Below, in pieces: positions 15,194 to 25,279 of a DNA stretch of 38,778 nucleotides. Position 1 is the stretch's first letter, and each line of letters opens with the position of its first letter. The position numbers were made by a program, and so were the translations under genes. The notes beneath the pieces are model-generated. The model had not been told where the DNA came from. It was given only the letters and a program-made list of their open reading frames with translations, and ran no database searches. The stretch comes from Candidatus Omnitrophota bacterium (GTDB lineage Bacteria; Omnitrophota; Gorgyraeia; 2-01-FULL-45-10): NCBI GenBank assembly GCA_903843285.1, contig CAIMPC010000022.1, positions 1 to 38,778 on the forward strand, given 5' to 3'.

Positions 15194-15814
15194 TTATTTT
15201 GCATTTGCTATTAAGTTTCTTATGCCATTTTCTATCTCTAAAAACTTTTTAGCATGGATCCAATCATCCCTAAATATGCTTCCGCCGAATGCTACAGCGC
15301 TGGCACCGCTATTAAAGTAATCTTTAATGTTGCCGGTATTTACGCCGCCGCAAGCAAGAAGTTCAATATTATTAAATGGTCCTTTAATCTCTTTGATATA
15401 AGATGGTCCGAGAACGGACGAAGGAAAAACCTTTACCATGGTAGCCCCGGATCCCCAGGCATTATAGATCTCCCGGGGTGACATAGCGCCGGGAAAGACA
15501 GGAATTACGTGCCTCACGCAATATTCGACTACCTCTTCTATTAGCGTCGGCATGACGATAAACGTAGCGCCGGAATCGAGCGCCATCTTTAAAGTGTCTA
15601 AATTAAGAACTGTCCCGGCCCCTATTGCGAGCCGCGCGTTGGCAGTTTTTACCGCGCGCGCTATAAGCGCATCGGCCGAATCAGAATTCATCGCTATCTC
15701 TATTGTCTCAAGACCCGATGCAACAATCGACTCGACAAGATCCTCCATACAGACTTCACCTGAAGTTCTTAAGATACCCATTATAGGGAGCTTCTTAAAT
15801 CGCGAATAATCCAT
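15194..15814 (-). CDS. KDPG/KHG-type aldolase
   Basis: 206 residues, the normal length of class I KDPG/KHG (2-keto-3-deoxy-6-phosphogluconate / 4-hydroxy-2-oxoglutarate) aldolases. Visible motifs are PIMGILR, GLETIEIAMNS with the catalytic Glu (about 39), AIGAGTVL, PVFPGAMSPREI and VKVFPSS with the Schiff-base Lys (128). The KHG/KDPG family cleaves or forms 4-hydroxy-2-oxo acids using pyruvate as donor. It follows the HMGL-type aldolase gene with 1 nt between them. No edd or gluconate genes are nearby, so a classical Entner-Doudoroff role is not supported; the substrate may be a different 2-oxo acid. Confidence 0.9.
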   Translation of the reverse strand: MDYSRFKKLPIMGILRTSGEVCMEDLVESIVASGLETIEIAMNSDSADALIARAVKTANARLAIGAGTVLNLDTLKMALDSGATFIVMPTLIEEVVEYCVRHVIPVFPGAMSPREIYNAWGSGATMVKVFPSSVLGPSYIKEIKGPFNNIELLACGGVNTGNIKDYFNSGASAVAFGGSIFRDDWIHAKKFLEIENGIRNLIANAK

Positions 15815-15815
15815 C

Positions 15816-16766
15816 TTAATCCAGATCTTTACCCTTTATACTATCGTAAAACTCACGATAATTCTCTTTCTTATGACTGGCGCGTAACTCTATGGCGGCC
15901 TTCGGATGCTCATCGAGCATTCCAGTTATCGCATATGGTATGATATACCCCCATTCCATCTTCTCCCGTAACGGAACAAACTCTTTCGATATCAAATCAA
16001 GAATCGGACGAATATCGTATTTGGGATTTTTAAGGAACCCTATTAATAACTCGAGGGGACAATTACCGGCGGCCCTACCCAGGCCGTATACCGTACCATC
16101 CAGGTAGTTGACACCGTGTATAATTGCCTCTATCGTATTGGAGAATCCCAACTGCTGATTATTGTGGGCGTGAATACCCAATTCTTTTGTTTTTATGATA
16201 CTCCTTGCCTTCTTAACGAGAAACTCCGTAGTCTCCTGATACAATGACCCGAAGCTATCCACAATATATATTACATCGGCTCTGGACTCTTTCTCCAGCT
16301 GTTCCAACGCTTCGGTGATCTCGCTATCGAGAGCGCGGGATATAGCCATGATATTGACCGCCGTTTCATAGCCCTTATCCGCAAACTGGTTTACGAGATG
16401 GATTGCTTTATCGATATCTTTAACGTAAGACGCAACCCTCACCATATCAACCGGAGAATCCTTCTTTTGTTTTACATCCTTAATCTCTACCCTACCGACA
16501 TCTACCATAACCGACAGTTTCATTTTGGAAGGTATACCGTCGATTACCTGTTTTATGTGGTCATCTTCACAGAACTTCCACTTACCGAACTTCTCATCGG
16601 GAAATAAGCTCTTGGAGTTTTTATAACCTATCTCCATATAATCGACGCCGGCTTCAGACAGCGCCCTGTAGACTTCACGCACGAAGTGATCGCTGAAATC
16701 ATGATCGTTTATGAGACCGCCGTCGCGTATAGTGCAATCGAACACTTTTATCTTTTCTCTGAACAT
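15816..16766 (-). CDS. HMGL/DRE-TIM family aldolase-like protein
   Basis: 316 residues. It starts with the DRE-TIM metal motif VFDCTIRDGG and has YMEIGYKNS, VIYIVDSFGSLYQE and the second metal site GIHAHNNQQLGFSNTIEAI, then YLDGTVYGLGRAAGNCPLE. The pattern is that of 4-hydroxy-2-oxovalerate aldolase-type enzymes (class II, divalent metal), without a LeuA dimer C-terminal regulatory domain. ATG start with AAGGGGG upstream. It is tightly coupled to the KDPG-type aldolase gene downstream, so two pyruvate-type aldolases of different mechanism are made together. The product and pathway cannot be named from the sequence. Confidence 0.85.
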   Translation of the reverse strand: MFREKIKVFDCTIRDGGLINDHDFSDHFVREVYRALSEAGVDYMEIGYKNSKSLFPDEKFGKWKFCEDDHIKQVIDGIPSKMKLSVMVDVGRVEIKDVKQKKDSPVDMVRVASYVKDIDKAIHLVNQFADKGYETAVNIMAISRALDSEITEALEQLEKESRADVIYIVDSFGSLYQETTEFLVKKARSIIKTKELGIHAHNNQQLGFSNTIEAIIHGVNYLDGTVYGLGRAAGNCPLELLIGFLKNPKYDIRPILDLISKEFVPLREKMEWGYIIPYAITGMLDEHPKAAIELRASHKKENYREFYDSIKGKDLD

Positions 16767-16775
16767 TATTCCCCC

Positions 16776-17237
16776 TTAGTGTTTTATATTATTCTTATCA
16801 TATATGCTCTGATACTCTTTATCAGAAACTTTTCCCTGGCCGCTCAGTAGTATATCTATAAATTTAGTCGATGGCTCCCTGAGCGCCTTATCGTTGGAAT
16901 ATGCCGAAAAAATATTCAATGCCTTGAGATACTCCATGCCCATCACGTCTATACTAATACCGTGCTCATCTTTCAACTCCTGCAGATATTCGCTTAAAAA
17001 CTTCTCTTTCTGTATCTCTGTCAGCATATACCACTCGCGCATCGTAACCATGTTCCCATCCCATTTGGCCTTATCTTTAGGGAAAAAAAAGATTGCGGGA
17101 GGATTATTCTCGTCATAAGCATACAGGCCGTTACTTGGCATTTCGGGCGAAGATATGTCCTGATTATCCGCATGGGCCACACCCCAGGAGAGCATTATCA
17201 GCGCAAGCGCTTTTATAAATAACAGCCTCTTCTTCAT
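16776..17237 (-). CDS. Secreted hypothetical protein
   Basis: 153 residues from the ATG at 17237. A longer reading from a TTG at 17255 would overlap the upstream gene, but the ATG start leaves a compact signal peptide, MKKRLLFIKALALIMLSW, ending near AHA. The mature part (about 130 residues) is polar and helical, with MREWYMLTEIQKEKFLSEYL and FIDILLSGQGKVSDKEYQSI. I recognise no domain. It is probably periplasmic or outer-envelope associated. It stands between the Cys-rich gene upstream and the aldolase genes downstream, but its role in that unit is unknown. Confidence 0.7.
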   Translation of the reverse strand: MKKRLLFIKALALIMLSWGVAHADNQDISSPEMPSNGLYAYDENNPPAIFFFPKDKAKWDGNMVTMREWYMLTEIQKEKFLSEYLQELKDEHGISIDVMGMEYLKALNIFSAYSNDKALREPSTKFIDILLSGQGKVSDKEYQSIYDKNNIKH

Positions 17238-17251
17238 ATGCAGGGCCTTAT

Positions 17252-17527
17252 TCAAATTGGATTACAGTATGGACAGTTCGGATAGTACGCGCCGCTGGCA
17301 ATAACGTCTCTGATATTTACGCATGCAAACATACCGCCGGTAGTGGATCTTTGCAGGCCATGCCTATTCTCGTATATGCCGCAAATGTAAGTCCCGTCGA
17401 GCTGCTTAATTAAATTAACACACGGATCATCCGTAGACGACCCACAGCATACGCCGCACCGTCTGCACATAGCCTCGTACGCTTCATCCTGACATTCGAG
17501 CTTCTTAAAATATGCCGTATCATCCAT
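17252..17527 (-). CDS. Small Cys-rich protein, YkgJ-like zinc/iron-cluster type
   Basis: 91 residues with ten Cys. The core is CRRCGVCCG (about 21-29) followed by Cys at about 36, 49, 69, 84 and 87, ending NCPYCNPI. The CxxCGxCC pattern is that of YkgJ-family cysteine-cluster proteins, thought to bind zinc or an iron-sulphur cluster. It is shorter than most members. The gene has a promoter only 11 nt upstream of the ATG and no visible Shine-Dalgarno. It begins a short operon leading to a secreted protein and two aldolases. The metal and role are not known. Confidence 0.75.
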   Translation of the reverse strand: MDDTAYFKKLECQDEAYEAMCRRCGVCCGSSTDDPCVNLIKQLDGTYICGIYENRHGLQRSTTGGMFACVNIRDVIASGAYYPNCPYCNPI

Positions 17528-17538
17528 GATATCTTATA

Positions 17539-17566
17539 ATTATATCATCCTGAGCATAATCTGCAA
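17539..17566 (-). promoter_or_regulatory. Promoter giving a nearly leaderless mRNA for the Cys-rich gene
   Basis: Minus-strand TTGCAG (plus 17561-17566), a 16-bp spacer and TATAAT (plus 17539-17544). The ATG at 17527 is only 11 nt beyond the -10 box, so the leader would be about 5 nt with no room for a Shine-Dalgarno. The remaining intergenic DNA up to coaX (17567-17652) shows no terminator that I can see. Confidence 0.55.
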
Positions 17567-17652
17567 AACTCTTTTAACTACCTAATCAGGATAGATAACT
17601 GTGAGATTACAGAGGTCTAACCAGGTTAGATAGCTAACTCGCTACGAAACTA

Positions 17653-18405
17653 CTACTGACTTAGGAGCTTGAGGCCTTTGAGGGTGAGGTCTTCGTCGAC
17701 TATCTGGATAGATTTTGCGTAGCGTTTAATAAGGGGGGCGTTGCCGCCGGTGGCTATTATCTTTGTATTCTTACCCAGGATTATTCTGTAACGCTCGGCG
17801 AGTCCGTCGCACATCGTTCCGAACCCGAATAATATGCCGCCGCGCATACTGTTAACGGTATCCCGGCCTATAATAGATACGGCAGATTTTAATTCAACAC
17901 TGGGAAGCATGGCGGTCTTTTTATGGAGGCTCGTAAGAGACATTTCAATCCCCGGCAATATCAACCCGCCCAGATACTCGCCCTTTCCGGACACCACATC
18001 GAATGTTATAGCCGTACCGAAATCCACTATGACACATGGATGCCCATAAAGAACTTCAGCGGCATAAGCGTTCACGAGCCTGTCCTGCCCGACTTCGCCC
18101 TTAATTCTGTACAAATTCTTTATAGGAACTTTTATATCTCTGCCGACTATCAGACTATTATACCGGCTCGCCTTATTTAGCTCCACCATAAACCTGGCCA
18201 ATGCCAGCGGCACAACGCTCGATATTATAACATCCGTCATGTCGCCGCTTTTCCGATGACCGCTAATGCATAAACCGCTCAATATCTTTCTGTAGGAATA
18301 ATACGAATGGGTCGGTATCTTTTTTTTCTTTAGAAGCTTATAGCCTCCAAATAGACCTATTGTAATATTTGTGTTTCCAATGTCCACCGCAATTAATTGT
18401 TTCAT
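17653..18405 (-). CDS. coaX: Type III pantothenate kinase
   Basis: 250 residues, typical for CoaX. It phosphorylates pantothenate, the first committed step of CoA synthesis. The ASKHA-fold motifs are clear: AVDIGNTNITIGLF at the start, GQDRLVNAYAA, VDFGTAITFDVV, YLGGLILPGIEMS, MRGGILFGFG and IIATGGNAP. Type III enzymes use a monovalent cation and are not inhibited by CoA. The gene follows birA with an 8-bp gap and is the last gene of the long biosynthetic run. The pairing of birA with coaX is common in bacteria and supports the identification. Confidence 0.96.
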   Translation of the reverse strand: MKQLIAVDIGNTNITIGLFGGYKLLKKKKIPTHSYYSYRKILSGLCISGHRKSGDMTDVIISSVVPLALARFMVELNKASRYNSLIVGRDIKVPIKNLYRIKGEVGQDRLVNAYAAEVLYGHPCVIVDFGTAITFDVVSGKGEYLGGLILPGIEMSLTSLHKKTAMLPSVELKSAVSIIGRDTVNSMRGGILFGFGTMCDGLAERYRIILGKNTKIIATGGNAPLIKRYAKSIQIVDEDLTLKGLKLLSQ

Positions 18406-18413
18406 AATTTGGC

Positions 18414-19394
18414 CTATCTAACCATAAGGACATCGCCCGATAATACTTTTTCTAATATGCCCGAATCAAGCCTTACTACGAGCGCGCCATCCGGATCGAT
18501 ATTATGAGCATCAGCTTCGAACGACCTGCCGGGCAACACAACCCTGACTCTCGAACCGAGCGTTGCCGAGAGAGCCTTCCATTCGTCTATTATAGCAGGA
18601 GATCCCTTATCTTTCAGGATATTGTAGTGTTCTTCCAGGCTTTCCAATAACTTCTTTGCGAGTTCTACTCTCGACAGATCACCGCACATACAAATCTTTC
18701 GAGACTCGTCTAATAATGACGATCCTCCGGCCGGAAGGTCCCTGGATTTTGAATTTACATTTACCCCTATTCCCAGCACTATGAAGTCTACCCTATCCTG
18801 CTCGGCTTTCATCTCCGTAAGTATGCCGCATACCTTTTTGCCGTTTATCAATATATCGTTGGGCCATTTTATCATCGCATCAAGGCCGGTAAAGTCCCTT
18901 ATGGCCTTTGCCACGGCCACTGCGGCTATAAGCGTTATCTTAGGTATCTCATTGGGGGTCATTTTGGGCCTCAATATACAGGACATGTAAATATTGCAGC
19001 CCGATGGAGAATACCACATCCTGCCCAGCCTGCCTTTACCCTTAACCTGAGACTCTGTAAATATTACAGCCCCTTCCCTAAGGCCCTTTTCTGCAAGTTC
19101 ATAGGCGACCGTATTGGTCGAGTCCACCTTCTTATATGATATAATCTCCCTGCCTATAATCTTCGTCTTAAGCTTCCACTTTATTTCGCAGGGTATCAGC
19201 GCATCCGGTATCGCGGTTAATCTATAACCGAGATGAGGCGATGCCGTAATGCCATAGCCCTCCTCCCTCATTTTCTCTATCCGTTTCCAGATGGCCGTTC
19301 TCGATATTCCCGATAACTTACATAGATCTTCGCCGGAAGTATATATCTCTCCTCCGTCTCTCAATGCGTCTAAAATTTTATCATCAAGGTTCAT
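18414..19394 (-). CDS. birA: Bifunctional biotin ligase / biotin operon repressor
   Basis: 326 residues in three parts. The N-terminal winged HTH (about 1-60) has [20 protein letters not shown] and [13 protein letters not shown]. The catalytic domain has the biotin/ATP motif GKGRLGR (119-125) and KWPND (176-180). The C-terminal SH3-like domain is about 275-326. It makes biotinyl-AMP, attaches biotin to acceptor Lys and, with the HTH present, can also act as a DNA-binding repressor. No bio genes or carboxyl carrier lie in this window. The ATG overlaps the uvrB stop by 4 nt, so translation is coupled. Confidence 0.96.
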   Translation of the reverse strand: MNLDDKILDALRDGGEIYTSGEDLCKLSGISRTAIWKRIEKMREEGYGITASPHLGYRLTAIPDALIPCEIKWKLKTKIIGREIISYKKVDSTNTVAYELAEKGLREGAVIFTESQVKGKGRLGRMWYSPSGCNIYMSCILRPKMTPNEIPKITLIAAVAVAKAIRDFTGLDAMIKWPNDILINGKKVCGILTEMKAEQDRVDFIVLGIGVNVNSKSRDLPAGGSSLLDESRKICMCGDLSRVELAKKLLESLEEHYNILKDKGSPAIIDEWKALSATLGSRVRVVLPGRSFEADAHNIDPDGALVVRLDSGILEKVLSGDVLMVR

Positions 19395-21403
19395 TTTGCG
19401 CCGTATTCTCTCTTATCACTACCGGATTCACCTATCGAGTACTTATTCTTCAGATCCTTTATCTGATCACGCAGCATGGCGGCTCTTTCGAACTGCAGAT
19501 TTCTCGCGGCATGCTCCATATCACGCTGGAGCTCGGCGATGAGTGCAGCCACATCGTACTGGTCTTCTGTCTCTCCGGCTGCATCCGCGATCACTTCTCT
19601 GGCCTTCTTATAAGATTCGATACCTTCCCTAACCGCTTTTTCAATAGACCTGGGCTCGATATTATTTACCTTATTGAACTCCAGCTGAATTTTACGCCGT
19701 CTCAATGATTCATCCATTGTCTTCTTCATAGATTTGGTAACCTTATCCGCATACATTATTACACGTCCGTTCAAATGGCGTGCCGCCCGGCCTGCCACCT
19801 GTATAAGGCTGGTATCGCTCCTCAAAAACCCTTCCTTATCCGCATCCAATATGACGACGAGCGAAACTTCGGGTAGATCCAGCCCCTCCCTGAGAAGATT
19901 TATACCTACGAGGCAGTCAAATTTATTAAGCCTTAGATCGCGTAATATCTCGACTCTCTCTATGGCATCTATCTCTGAGTGTAAGTATTTTACTCTTAAG
20001 TTAAATCCGCCCAGATATCTGGCAAGGTCTTCCGACAACCGCTTGGTAACTGTGGTGACCAAAACCCTCTCTTTTTTCTGAGACCTGATCCTGATCTCAT
20101 TTATAAGGTCATCTATCTGATTCTTTGTCGGCCTCACCTCTATTACCGGATCTATCAGACCTGTCGGCCTGATGATCTGTTCTATTATTCTACCGCCGGA
20201 CTTAGCCAGCTCGTAATCCGATGGTGTTGCCGAAACAAATATCATTCCCGGTAAGATTTTTTCGAGCTCATCGAATTTTAAAGGCCTGTTATCCAGCGCC
20301 GATGGCAATCTAAAGCCATATTCGATCAGGGTCTCTTTTCTTGCGCGGTCACCATTATACATGCCTCGCACCTGCGGGATAGTGACGTGCGATTCGTCCA
20401 CGAATACGAGATAGTCCTTTGGAAAGTAATCCAGAAGGCACCACGGACGTGATCCGGCGGACCTGTCCGAAAGATGCCTGGAATAGTTTTCTATTCCGTT
20501 GCAATATCCTATCTCCCTCATCATCTCTATATCGTAATTAGTTCTCTGCTCAAGCCTCTGGGCCTCCAACAACTTTCCTTTTGATCTGAAATCCGACAGG
20601 GCCCGCGCGAGCTCTTCCTCTATCGACTTTATCGATTTCTCAATCCTATCCGGAGTGGTTACAAAGTGTTTTGCGGGATAGATTCCTATCTTCTTCATTT
20701 CCGTGATTATATTTCCGGTCAGAGGATCTATCTCGAATATATGCTCTATCTTGTCACCGAACTGCTCTACCCTATAAGCGGTCTTCGTATAAGCCGGAAA
20801 TATCTCTACAGTATCACCCCTGACCCTGAACGTTGAGCGTTTTAAATCGTAATCATTACGCTCATAATGGATCGAGGTCAGTTTTTTAAGGATCTCATCC
20901 CTGGATATCTCCTCTGTTTCACTTAAGAAGACAAGCATCTCGCCATATTCCGCAGGTGAGCCAAGGCCGTAAATACATGACACGCTTGCCACTATTATGA
21001 CATCGTCCCGCGACATAAGGGAACTGGTAGCGGAAAGCCTCAGACGGTCGATGTCCTCATTTATCGATGAATCTTTTTCAATGTAGATATCCGAGTGCGG
21101 AATATAGGCTTCGGGTTGGTAATAATCGTAGTAACTTACGAAGTATTCGACGGCGTTTTCGGGGAAAAATTCTTTAAATTCACTGTATAGCTGGGCGGCA
21201 AGGGTCTTATTGTGAGATATCACCAGCGTGCTCTTACCTAATGCGGCGATTACGTTAGCCATGGTGAACGTCTTGCCGGAACCGGTTACACCCAGAAGGG
21301 TCTGATAATTATGCCCGGCCAGAAGACCTTCGGTAAGTTTCTTTATGGCCTGCGGCTGGTCCCCTTCAGGCTTGAAATTGGAAGATAGCTTGAATTTTGC
21401 CAT
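19391..21403 (-). CDS. uvrB: UvrABC excinuclease subunit B
   Basis: 670 residues from the ATG at 21403. I prefer it to an upstream in-frame start at 21457, because it stands 1 nt after the nadC stop and gives the conserved N-terminus [20 protein letters not shown]. UvrB is the damage-verifying helicase-like subunit of nucleotide excision repair. Visible parts are Walker [10 protein letters not shown] (about 39-47), the beta-hairpin [13 protein letters not shown], the DESH box (about 337), helicase motifs [20 protein letters not shown] and [19 protein letters not shown], and a C-terminal UVR domain (about 630-665). The gene lies between nadC and birA with no gaps. Confidence 0.97.
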   Translation of the reverse strand: MAKFKLSSNFKPEGDQPQAIKKLTEGLLAGHNYQTLLGVTGSGKTFTMANVIAALGKSTLVISHNKTLAAQLYSEFKEFFPENAVEYFVSYYDYYQPEAYIPHSDIYIEKDSSINEDIDRLRLSATSSLMSRDDVIIVASVSCIYGLGSPAEYGEMLVFLSETEEISRDEILKKLTSIHYERNDYDLKRSTFRVRGDTVEIFPAYTKTAYRVEQFGDKIEHIFEIDPLTGNIITEMKKIGIYPAKHFVTTPDRIEKSIKSIEEELARALSDFRSKGKLLEAQRLEQRTNYDIEMMREIGYCNGIENYSRHLSDRSAGSRPWCLLDYFPKDYLVFVDESHVTIPQVRGMYNGDRARKETLIEYGFRLPSALDNRPLKFDELEKILPGMIFVSATPSDYELAKSGGRIIEQIIRPTGLIDPVIEVRPTKNQIDDLINEIRIRSQKKERVLVTTVTKRLSEDLARYLGGFNLRVKYLHSEIDAIERVEILRDLRLNKFDCLVGINLLREGLDLPEVSLVVILDADKEGFLRSDTSLIQVAGRAARHLNGRVIMYADKVTKSMKKTMDESLRRRKIQLEFNKVNNIEPRSIEKAVREGIESYKKAREVIADAAGETEDQYDVAALIAELQRDMEHAARNLQFERAAMLRDQIKDLKNKYSIGESGSDKREYGAK

Positions 21404-21404
21404 T

Positions 21405-22277
21405 TCAGAGAAGGTCGAGAGACATATCGATAGCCCTGACCGAATCGGTAAGCTCACCTACGGAGATCATGTCGATTCCGATATGTGCAAATTTTGAAAT
21501 AGTATCAAGCGTTATTCCGCCGGATACCTCTAACAGTGGTTTTATATCGCAGAGCTTTCTTGCCTCTACGCATGCTTTTATATCTTCTACATTCATATTA
21601 TCGAGCATTATCACATCCGGTTTCCCACTGAGAGCATCACTAAACTCTTCAAGGTTCGACACTTCAATCTCTACTTTTATATTTTCAGGGTTCTTTTTAC
21701 GCGCTTCCTCAATCATGCCTTTAAGCGAGAATTTACGTCCTTGGCCGAAAGCCAATTTGCGGCAATGTATATGGTTGTCCTTTATCAAAACCTGATCGTA
21801 GAGACCCATCCTGTGATTAGTTCCGCCACCCATCGATACCGCATATTTTTCCAAATATCGCAACAAAGGGATGGTTTTTCGCGTGTCCATTATCTTTACT
21901 TCGGAGGGTTTCACTTTTTCGATATACTGATACGTCCTGGTAGAGACACCGCTAAGGAAGGTAATAAAATTAAGCATCGTGCGTTCGGCGCGCAATATAG
22001 AGGCTGTACTGCCTTCCAGAAACGCAACTTCTTTGCCGGGGCCTATAAAGGCTCCATCTATACAGTTTGGCTCGAACCGCACATTACGGTCAATCTGCGC
22101 CATCACCATCTCGGCTATCCCGACCCCGCACACAGCACACGACTCCCGAGTAACGATCACGGCCCTGGCACTTGCAAGCCTGCCAACTATGGACTGTGTC
22201 GTTATATCGCCCTTACCTATGTCTTCCTTGAGAGCCGCCCTGACTATTGGCAGTACCCTTGCTTTATCTATCTGCAT
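21405..22277 (-). CDS. nadC: Nicotinate-nucleotide pyrophosphorylase (carboxylating)
   Basis: 290 residues, typical for NadC (quinolinate phosphoribosyltransferase). It converts quinolinate and PRPP to nicotinate mononucleotide in de novo NAD synthesis. Key stretches are [89 protein letters not shown] and LEVSGGITL. No nadA or nadB is in the window. The gene follows a small secreted-protein gene directly (its ATG abuts that gene's stop), and uvrB begins 1 nt after it. Confidence 0.97.
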   Translation of the reverse strand: MQIDKARVLPIVRAALKEDIGKGDITTQSIVGRLASARAVIVTRESCAVCGVGIAEMVMAQIDRNVRFEPNCIDGAFIGPGKEVAFLEGSTASILRAERTMLNFITFLSGVSTRTYQYIEKVKPSEVKIMDTRKTIPLLRYLEKYAVSMGGGTNHRMGLYDQVLIKDNHIHCRKLAFGQGRKFSLKGMIEEARKKNPENIKVEIEVSNLEEFSDALSGKPDVIMLDNMNVEDIKACVEARKLCDIKPLLEVSGGITLDTISKFAHIGIDMISVGELTDSVRAIDMSLDLL

Positions 22278-22541
22278 TTATTTTTGAAGATCCATATCTC
22301 CATCGCTCTTAACAACGCTCGGAAAACCTGTGTTACCGCCGTAATTTTGCCCCTGAGGCATCACCCCCACCCTCGTAACCGGCTCTTCGCCCAGGTCTAT
22401 GTTCTTCACCCCTGCATTGGTATTGGTTTTTTGGGTAACTACCGTAGAGTCGGGAGCGACTTTCACATTTTCGTCCGCACCCGAACAAATGCCTGCACAT
22501 AACACCAGAGCTAAAACAATCGCTGACACAACATATTTCAT
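22278..22541 (-). CDS. Small secreted hypothetical protein
   Basis: 87 residues. A signal peptide (about 1-22, MKYVVSAIVLALVLCAGICSG) is followed by a short, polar, probably unstructured mature part rich in Asn, Val, Thr and Gly (VVTQKTNTNAGVKN, MPQGQNYGGNTGF). The Cys residues in the hydrophobic stretch do not form a standard lipobox, so cleavage by signal peptidase I near SGA is more likely. A strong GGGGAGG stands 4 nt before the ATG, which supports translation despite the small size. It lies between valS and nadC. No family recognised. Confidence 0.65.
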   Translation of the reverse strand: MKYVVSAIVLALVLCAGICSGADENVKVAPDSTVVTQKTNTNAGVKNIDLGEEPVTRVGVMPQGQNYGGNTGFPSVVKSDGDMDLQK

Positions 22542-22555
22542 AGCGCCTCCCCTTG

Positions 22556-25279
22556 TTATACTCCTATCTCTTTCAGGTTTTCACTCATCTTTTTTATCTG
22601 TATGGCAAGTTCCGCTTTGCGCTCTTCCTGTTTTTCGACAACCTCTCTGGGCGCCCTGGAAGTAAAGTTATTATCGTTAAGGCGTGTGGTAAGAGACTTC
22701 ATCTCCGCCTGCATCCTGGCCTCTTCCTTAACCAGACGCAGCTTCTCCTTCTCAAAATCGATCAGGCCTTCCAGCGGCATATAAACTTCCATGTTTCCGA
22801 CGATGCTTACGGCTGAACTCTCAGGCTTCGGGTGCGCACCGTATTTGAGGTCTGCTATTCTTGCTAACGATTTTACGAGATCGACATTATCCGCCAATAA
22901 TTTCTCGACTTCGGAATCATGAATATTTATAACTACACTCGTCTTTGTGCGAGGCTCTATATTCCACACAGCGCGCATATTCCTGATAGATGTAATAAGC
23001 TCTATCAGGCGCTTCATATCATCCTCATCCTTCTTTGATATCATCTCGCTCTGTATATGCGGCCATGGCTGTACCATGATCGATTCTCCGGTCACGCCCT
23101 TCGATCTCGGGAGTTTCTGCCAGATCTCTTCGGTAATAAACGGCATGAACGGATGAAGCATCCTAAGTGATTTTTCCAGAATCTTGTACAAAATTACCTG
23201 AGAGTTTTTTTCGTTTATTGTGGGTTTTACTATCTCTATATACCAGTCACAAAACTCATGCCACACGAATTCATAGATCGCGTTTGCGGCTTCATTGAAT
23301 TTAAACTCATCCAAACACTTACCGACATAGCCCAGAGTCGAATAGAGCCTCGAGAGTATCCACTTTTCGGGCAGTGTTAATTTCGCGCCTTTATAAAAAA
23401 CGCACAAATCCACAGATATCTCTTCCGGCTTCAGATTCATCATTATGAACCTTGACGCATTCCATATCTTATTTGCAAAGTTGCGGCCAAGCTCAAATTT
23501 GGATTCCGACAGAAATACATCCTGGCCCTGGGTCGTGATAGATATTATGCTGAACCTCAGGGCATCGGTACCGTACTTTTGGATCATATCAAGCGGGTCG
23601 ATTACATTACCGAGCGATTTCGACATCTTAGTTCCGGTAATATCGCGCACAGTCCCATGAATATAAACGTTCTTAAAGGGTATGTCATGCCTGAACTCAA
23701 GCCCTGCCATTATCATCCTGGCCACCCAAAAGAATATTATCTCTTGCGCCGTGACGAGCGAATCGGTCGGATAAAAATATTCCAGGTCCTTAGATTCCTT
23801 CGGCCATCCGAACGTGGAAAACGGCCAGAGCCAGGATGAAAACCATGTGTCGAGCACGTCGGGATCCTGCTCCAGTTCAGTCGAGCCGCATTTGGGGCAT
23901 TTATCGGGGCGAGACTTGGAGATTATAGCCCCTAAACCTATATTTCCGTCATTCTGAGGGAGGCCACTGGCCGACCGAAGAATCTGATCTTTTGGGCGCA
24001 GGGATGAACATTTTTTACAATAATAGACCGGTATTCGATGTCCCCACCAGATCTGGCGCGATATACACCAATCGCGTATATTCTCCATCCAATCCAGATA
24101 CACCTTTGTCCATCGCTCAGGGTAGAACTTTATCTTCCCGCTCCTTACGGCCTCGATCGCAGGCTGAGCCAGAGGTTTCATCTTAACGAACCACTGCAAG
24201 GAAAGCCTCGGCTCGACCATGGTATGGCACCTGTAACAGTGGCCGACTGCATGCCTATGTGGTTCTGATTTTATAAATAGACCCCGCTCTTTAAGATCCT
24301 CTATTATAGCCTCTCTGGCCTCGAACCTGTCCATACCTTCATAGTCGCCGCCCAATGAATTTATCGTCGCGTCATCGTTCATAACATTTATTTGTTCGAG
24401 ACCATGCTTCAGGGATAATCCAAAGTCCACAGGATCGTGCGCAGGTGTGACCTTAAGCGCGCCCGTACCAAATTTCATGTCTACCAGTCCGTCGTAAATT
24501 ATCTTTAATTCTCTGTTTAAAATCGGAAGGACCAACGTCTTGTTCTTAAGGTCTTTATATCTGTCATCTTTTGGGTTAACGGCTATGGCAACGTCTCCGA
24601 GCATAGTCTCCGGCCTGGTCGTGGCAATAACGACATGCTTATCCACTCCACCCGACGGATCCTTTATGGGATATTTAATGTGGTAGAGCATGCCATCGAC
24701 ATCCTTATGCTGAGATTCCTCATCGGAAAGCGCCGTCTGGCACCTGGGACACCAATTGATTATATAATTACCCTTATATATTAAACCTTTGTCATATAGC
24801 CGTACAAAGACTTCCAACACCGCCTCGGAAAGGCCTTCGTCCATCGTAAAGCGCGTGCGCTGCCAATCACACGAGCAACCCAACTTCTTAAGTTGCCTTA
24901 TAATGGTCGAACCATATTCGTCGCGCCACTTCCAGACCTCGTCCACAAACTTTTCCCGGCCCAAGTTGTGGCGCTTTATGCCTTCCTTCGCAAGGCGCCT
25001 TTCTACAACATTCTGAGTAGCGATGCCTGCATGATCGGTTCCAGGCATCCATTCGGCGCCGAAACCCTGCATTCTCTTAAAGCGAATCAGGATATCCTGG
25101 ATGGTGTTATTCAGGGCATGTCCCATATGAAGGATTCCGGTAATATTTGGGGGTGGAATAACTATAGAGTAGGGGTTTTTATCCAGGATGGGTTCGGCAT
25201 GGAAATATCCTTTCGATTCCCACTCCGAATATATCTTATCCTCTACCTCATGAGGATTATATGCCTTCGGTAATTCCAT
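22556..25279 (-). CDS. valS: Valyl-tRNA synthetase
   Basis: 907 residues, a class I aminoacyl-tRNA synthetase. It charges tRNA-Val and edits mischarged threonine. HIGH-type motif HMGH at 51-54 (PPPNITGILHMGHALN), KMSKS in GTKMSKSLGNV near residue 550, the editing-domain segments VIATTRPETMLGDVAIAV and THP-like TPAHDPVDFGL, and zinc-type Cys pairs (CPRC near 175; CKKC and CPKC around 430-465). The C-terminal coiled-coil arm (about 845-905) is present. The start overlaps the ACT gene stop (TAATG). Its place behind cimA and an ACT protein ties it to branched-chain amino-acid supply. Confidence 0.98.
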   Translation of the reverse strand: MELPKAYNPHEVEDKIYSEWESKGYFHAEPILDKNPYSIVIPPPNITGILHMGHALNNTIQDILIRFKRMQGFGAEWMPGTDHAGIATQNVVERRLAKEGIKRHNLGREKFVDEVWKWRDEYGSTIIRQLKKLGCSCDWQRTRFTMDEGLSEAVLEVFVRLYDKGLIYKGNYIINWCPRCQTALSDEESQHKDVDGMLYHIKYPIKDPSGGVDKHVVIATTRPETMLGDVAIAVNPKDDRYKDLKNKTLVLPILNRELKIIYDGLVDMKFGTGALKVTPAHDPVDFGLSLKHGLEQINVMNDDATINSLGGDYEGMDRFEAREAIIEDLKERGLFIKSEPHRHAVGHCYRCHTMVEPRLSLQWFVKMKPLAQPAIEAVRSGKIKFYPERWTKVYLDWMENIRDWCISRQIWWGHRIPVYYCKKCSSLRPKDQILRSASGLPQNDGNIGLGAIISKSRPDKCPKCGSTELEQDPDVLDTWFSSWLWPFSTFGWPKESKDLEYFYPTDSLVTAQEIIFFWVARMIMAGLEFRHDIPFKNVYIHGTVRDITGTKMSKSLGNVIDPLDMIQKYGTDALRFSIISITTQGQDVFLSESKFELGRNFANKIWNASRFIMMNLKPEEISVDLCVFYKGAKLTLPEKWILSRLYSTLGYVGKCLDEFKFNEAANAIYEFVWHEFCDWYIEIVKPTINEKNSQVILYKILEKSLRMLHPFMPFITEEIWQKLPRSKGVTGESIMVQPWPHIQSEMISKKDEDDMKRLIELITSIRNMRAVWNIEPRTKTSVVINIHDSEVEKLLADNVDLVKSLARIADLKYGAHPKPESSAVSIVGNMEVYMPLEGLIDFEKEKLRLVKEEARMQAEMKSLTTRLNDNNFTSRAPREVVEKQEERKAELAIQIKKMSENLKEIGV

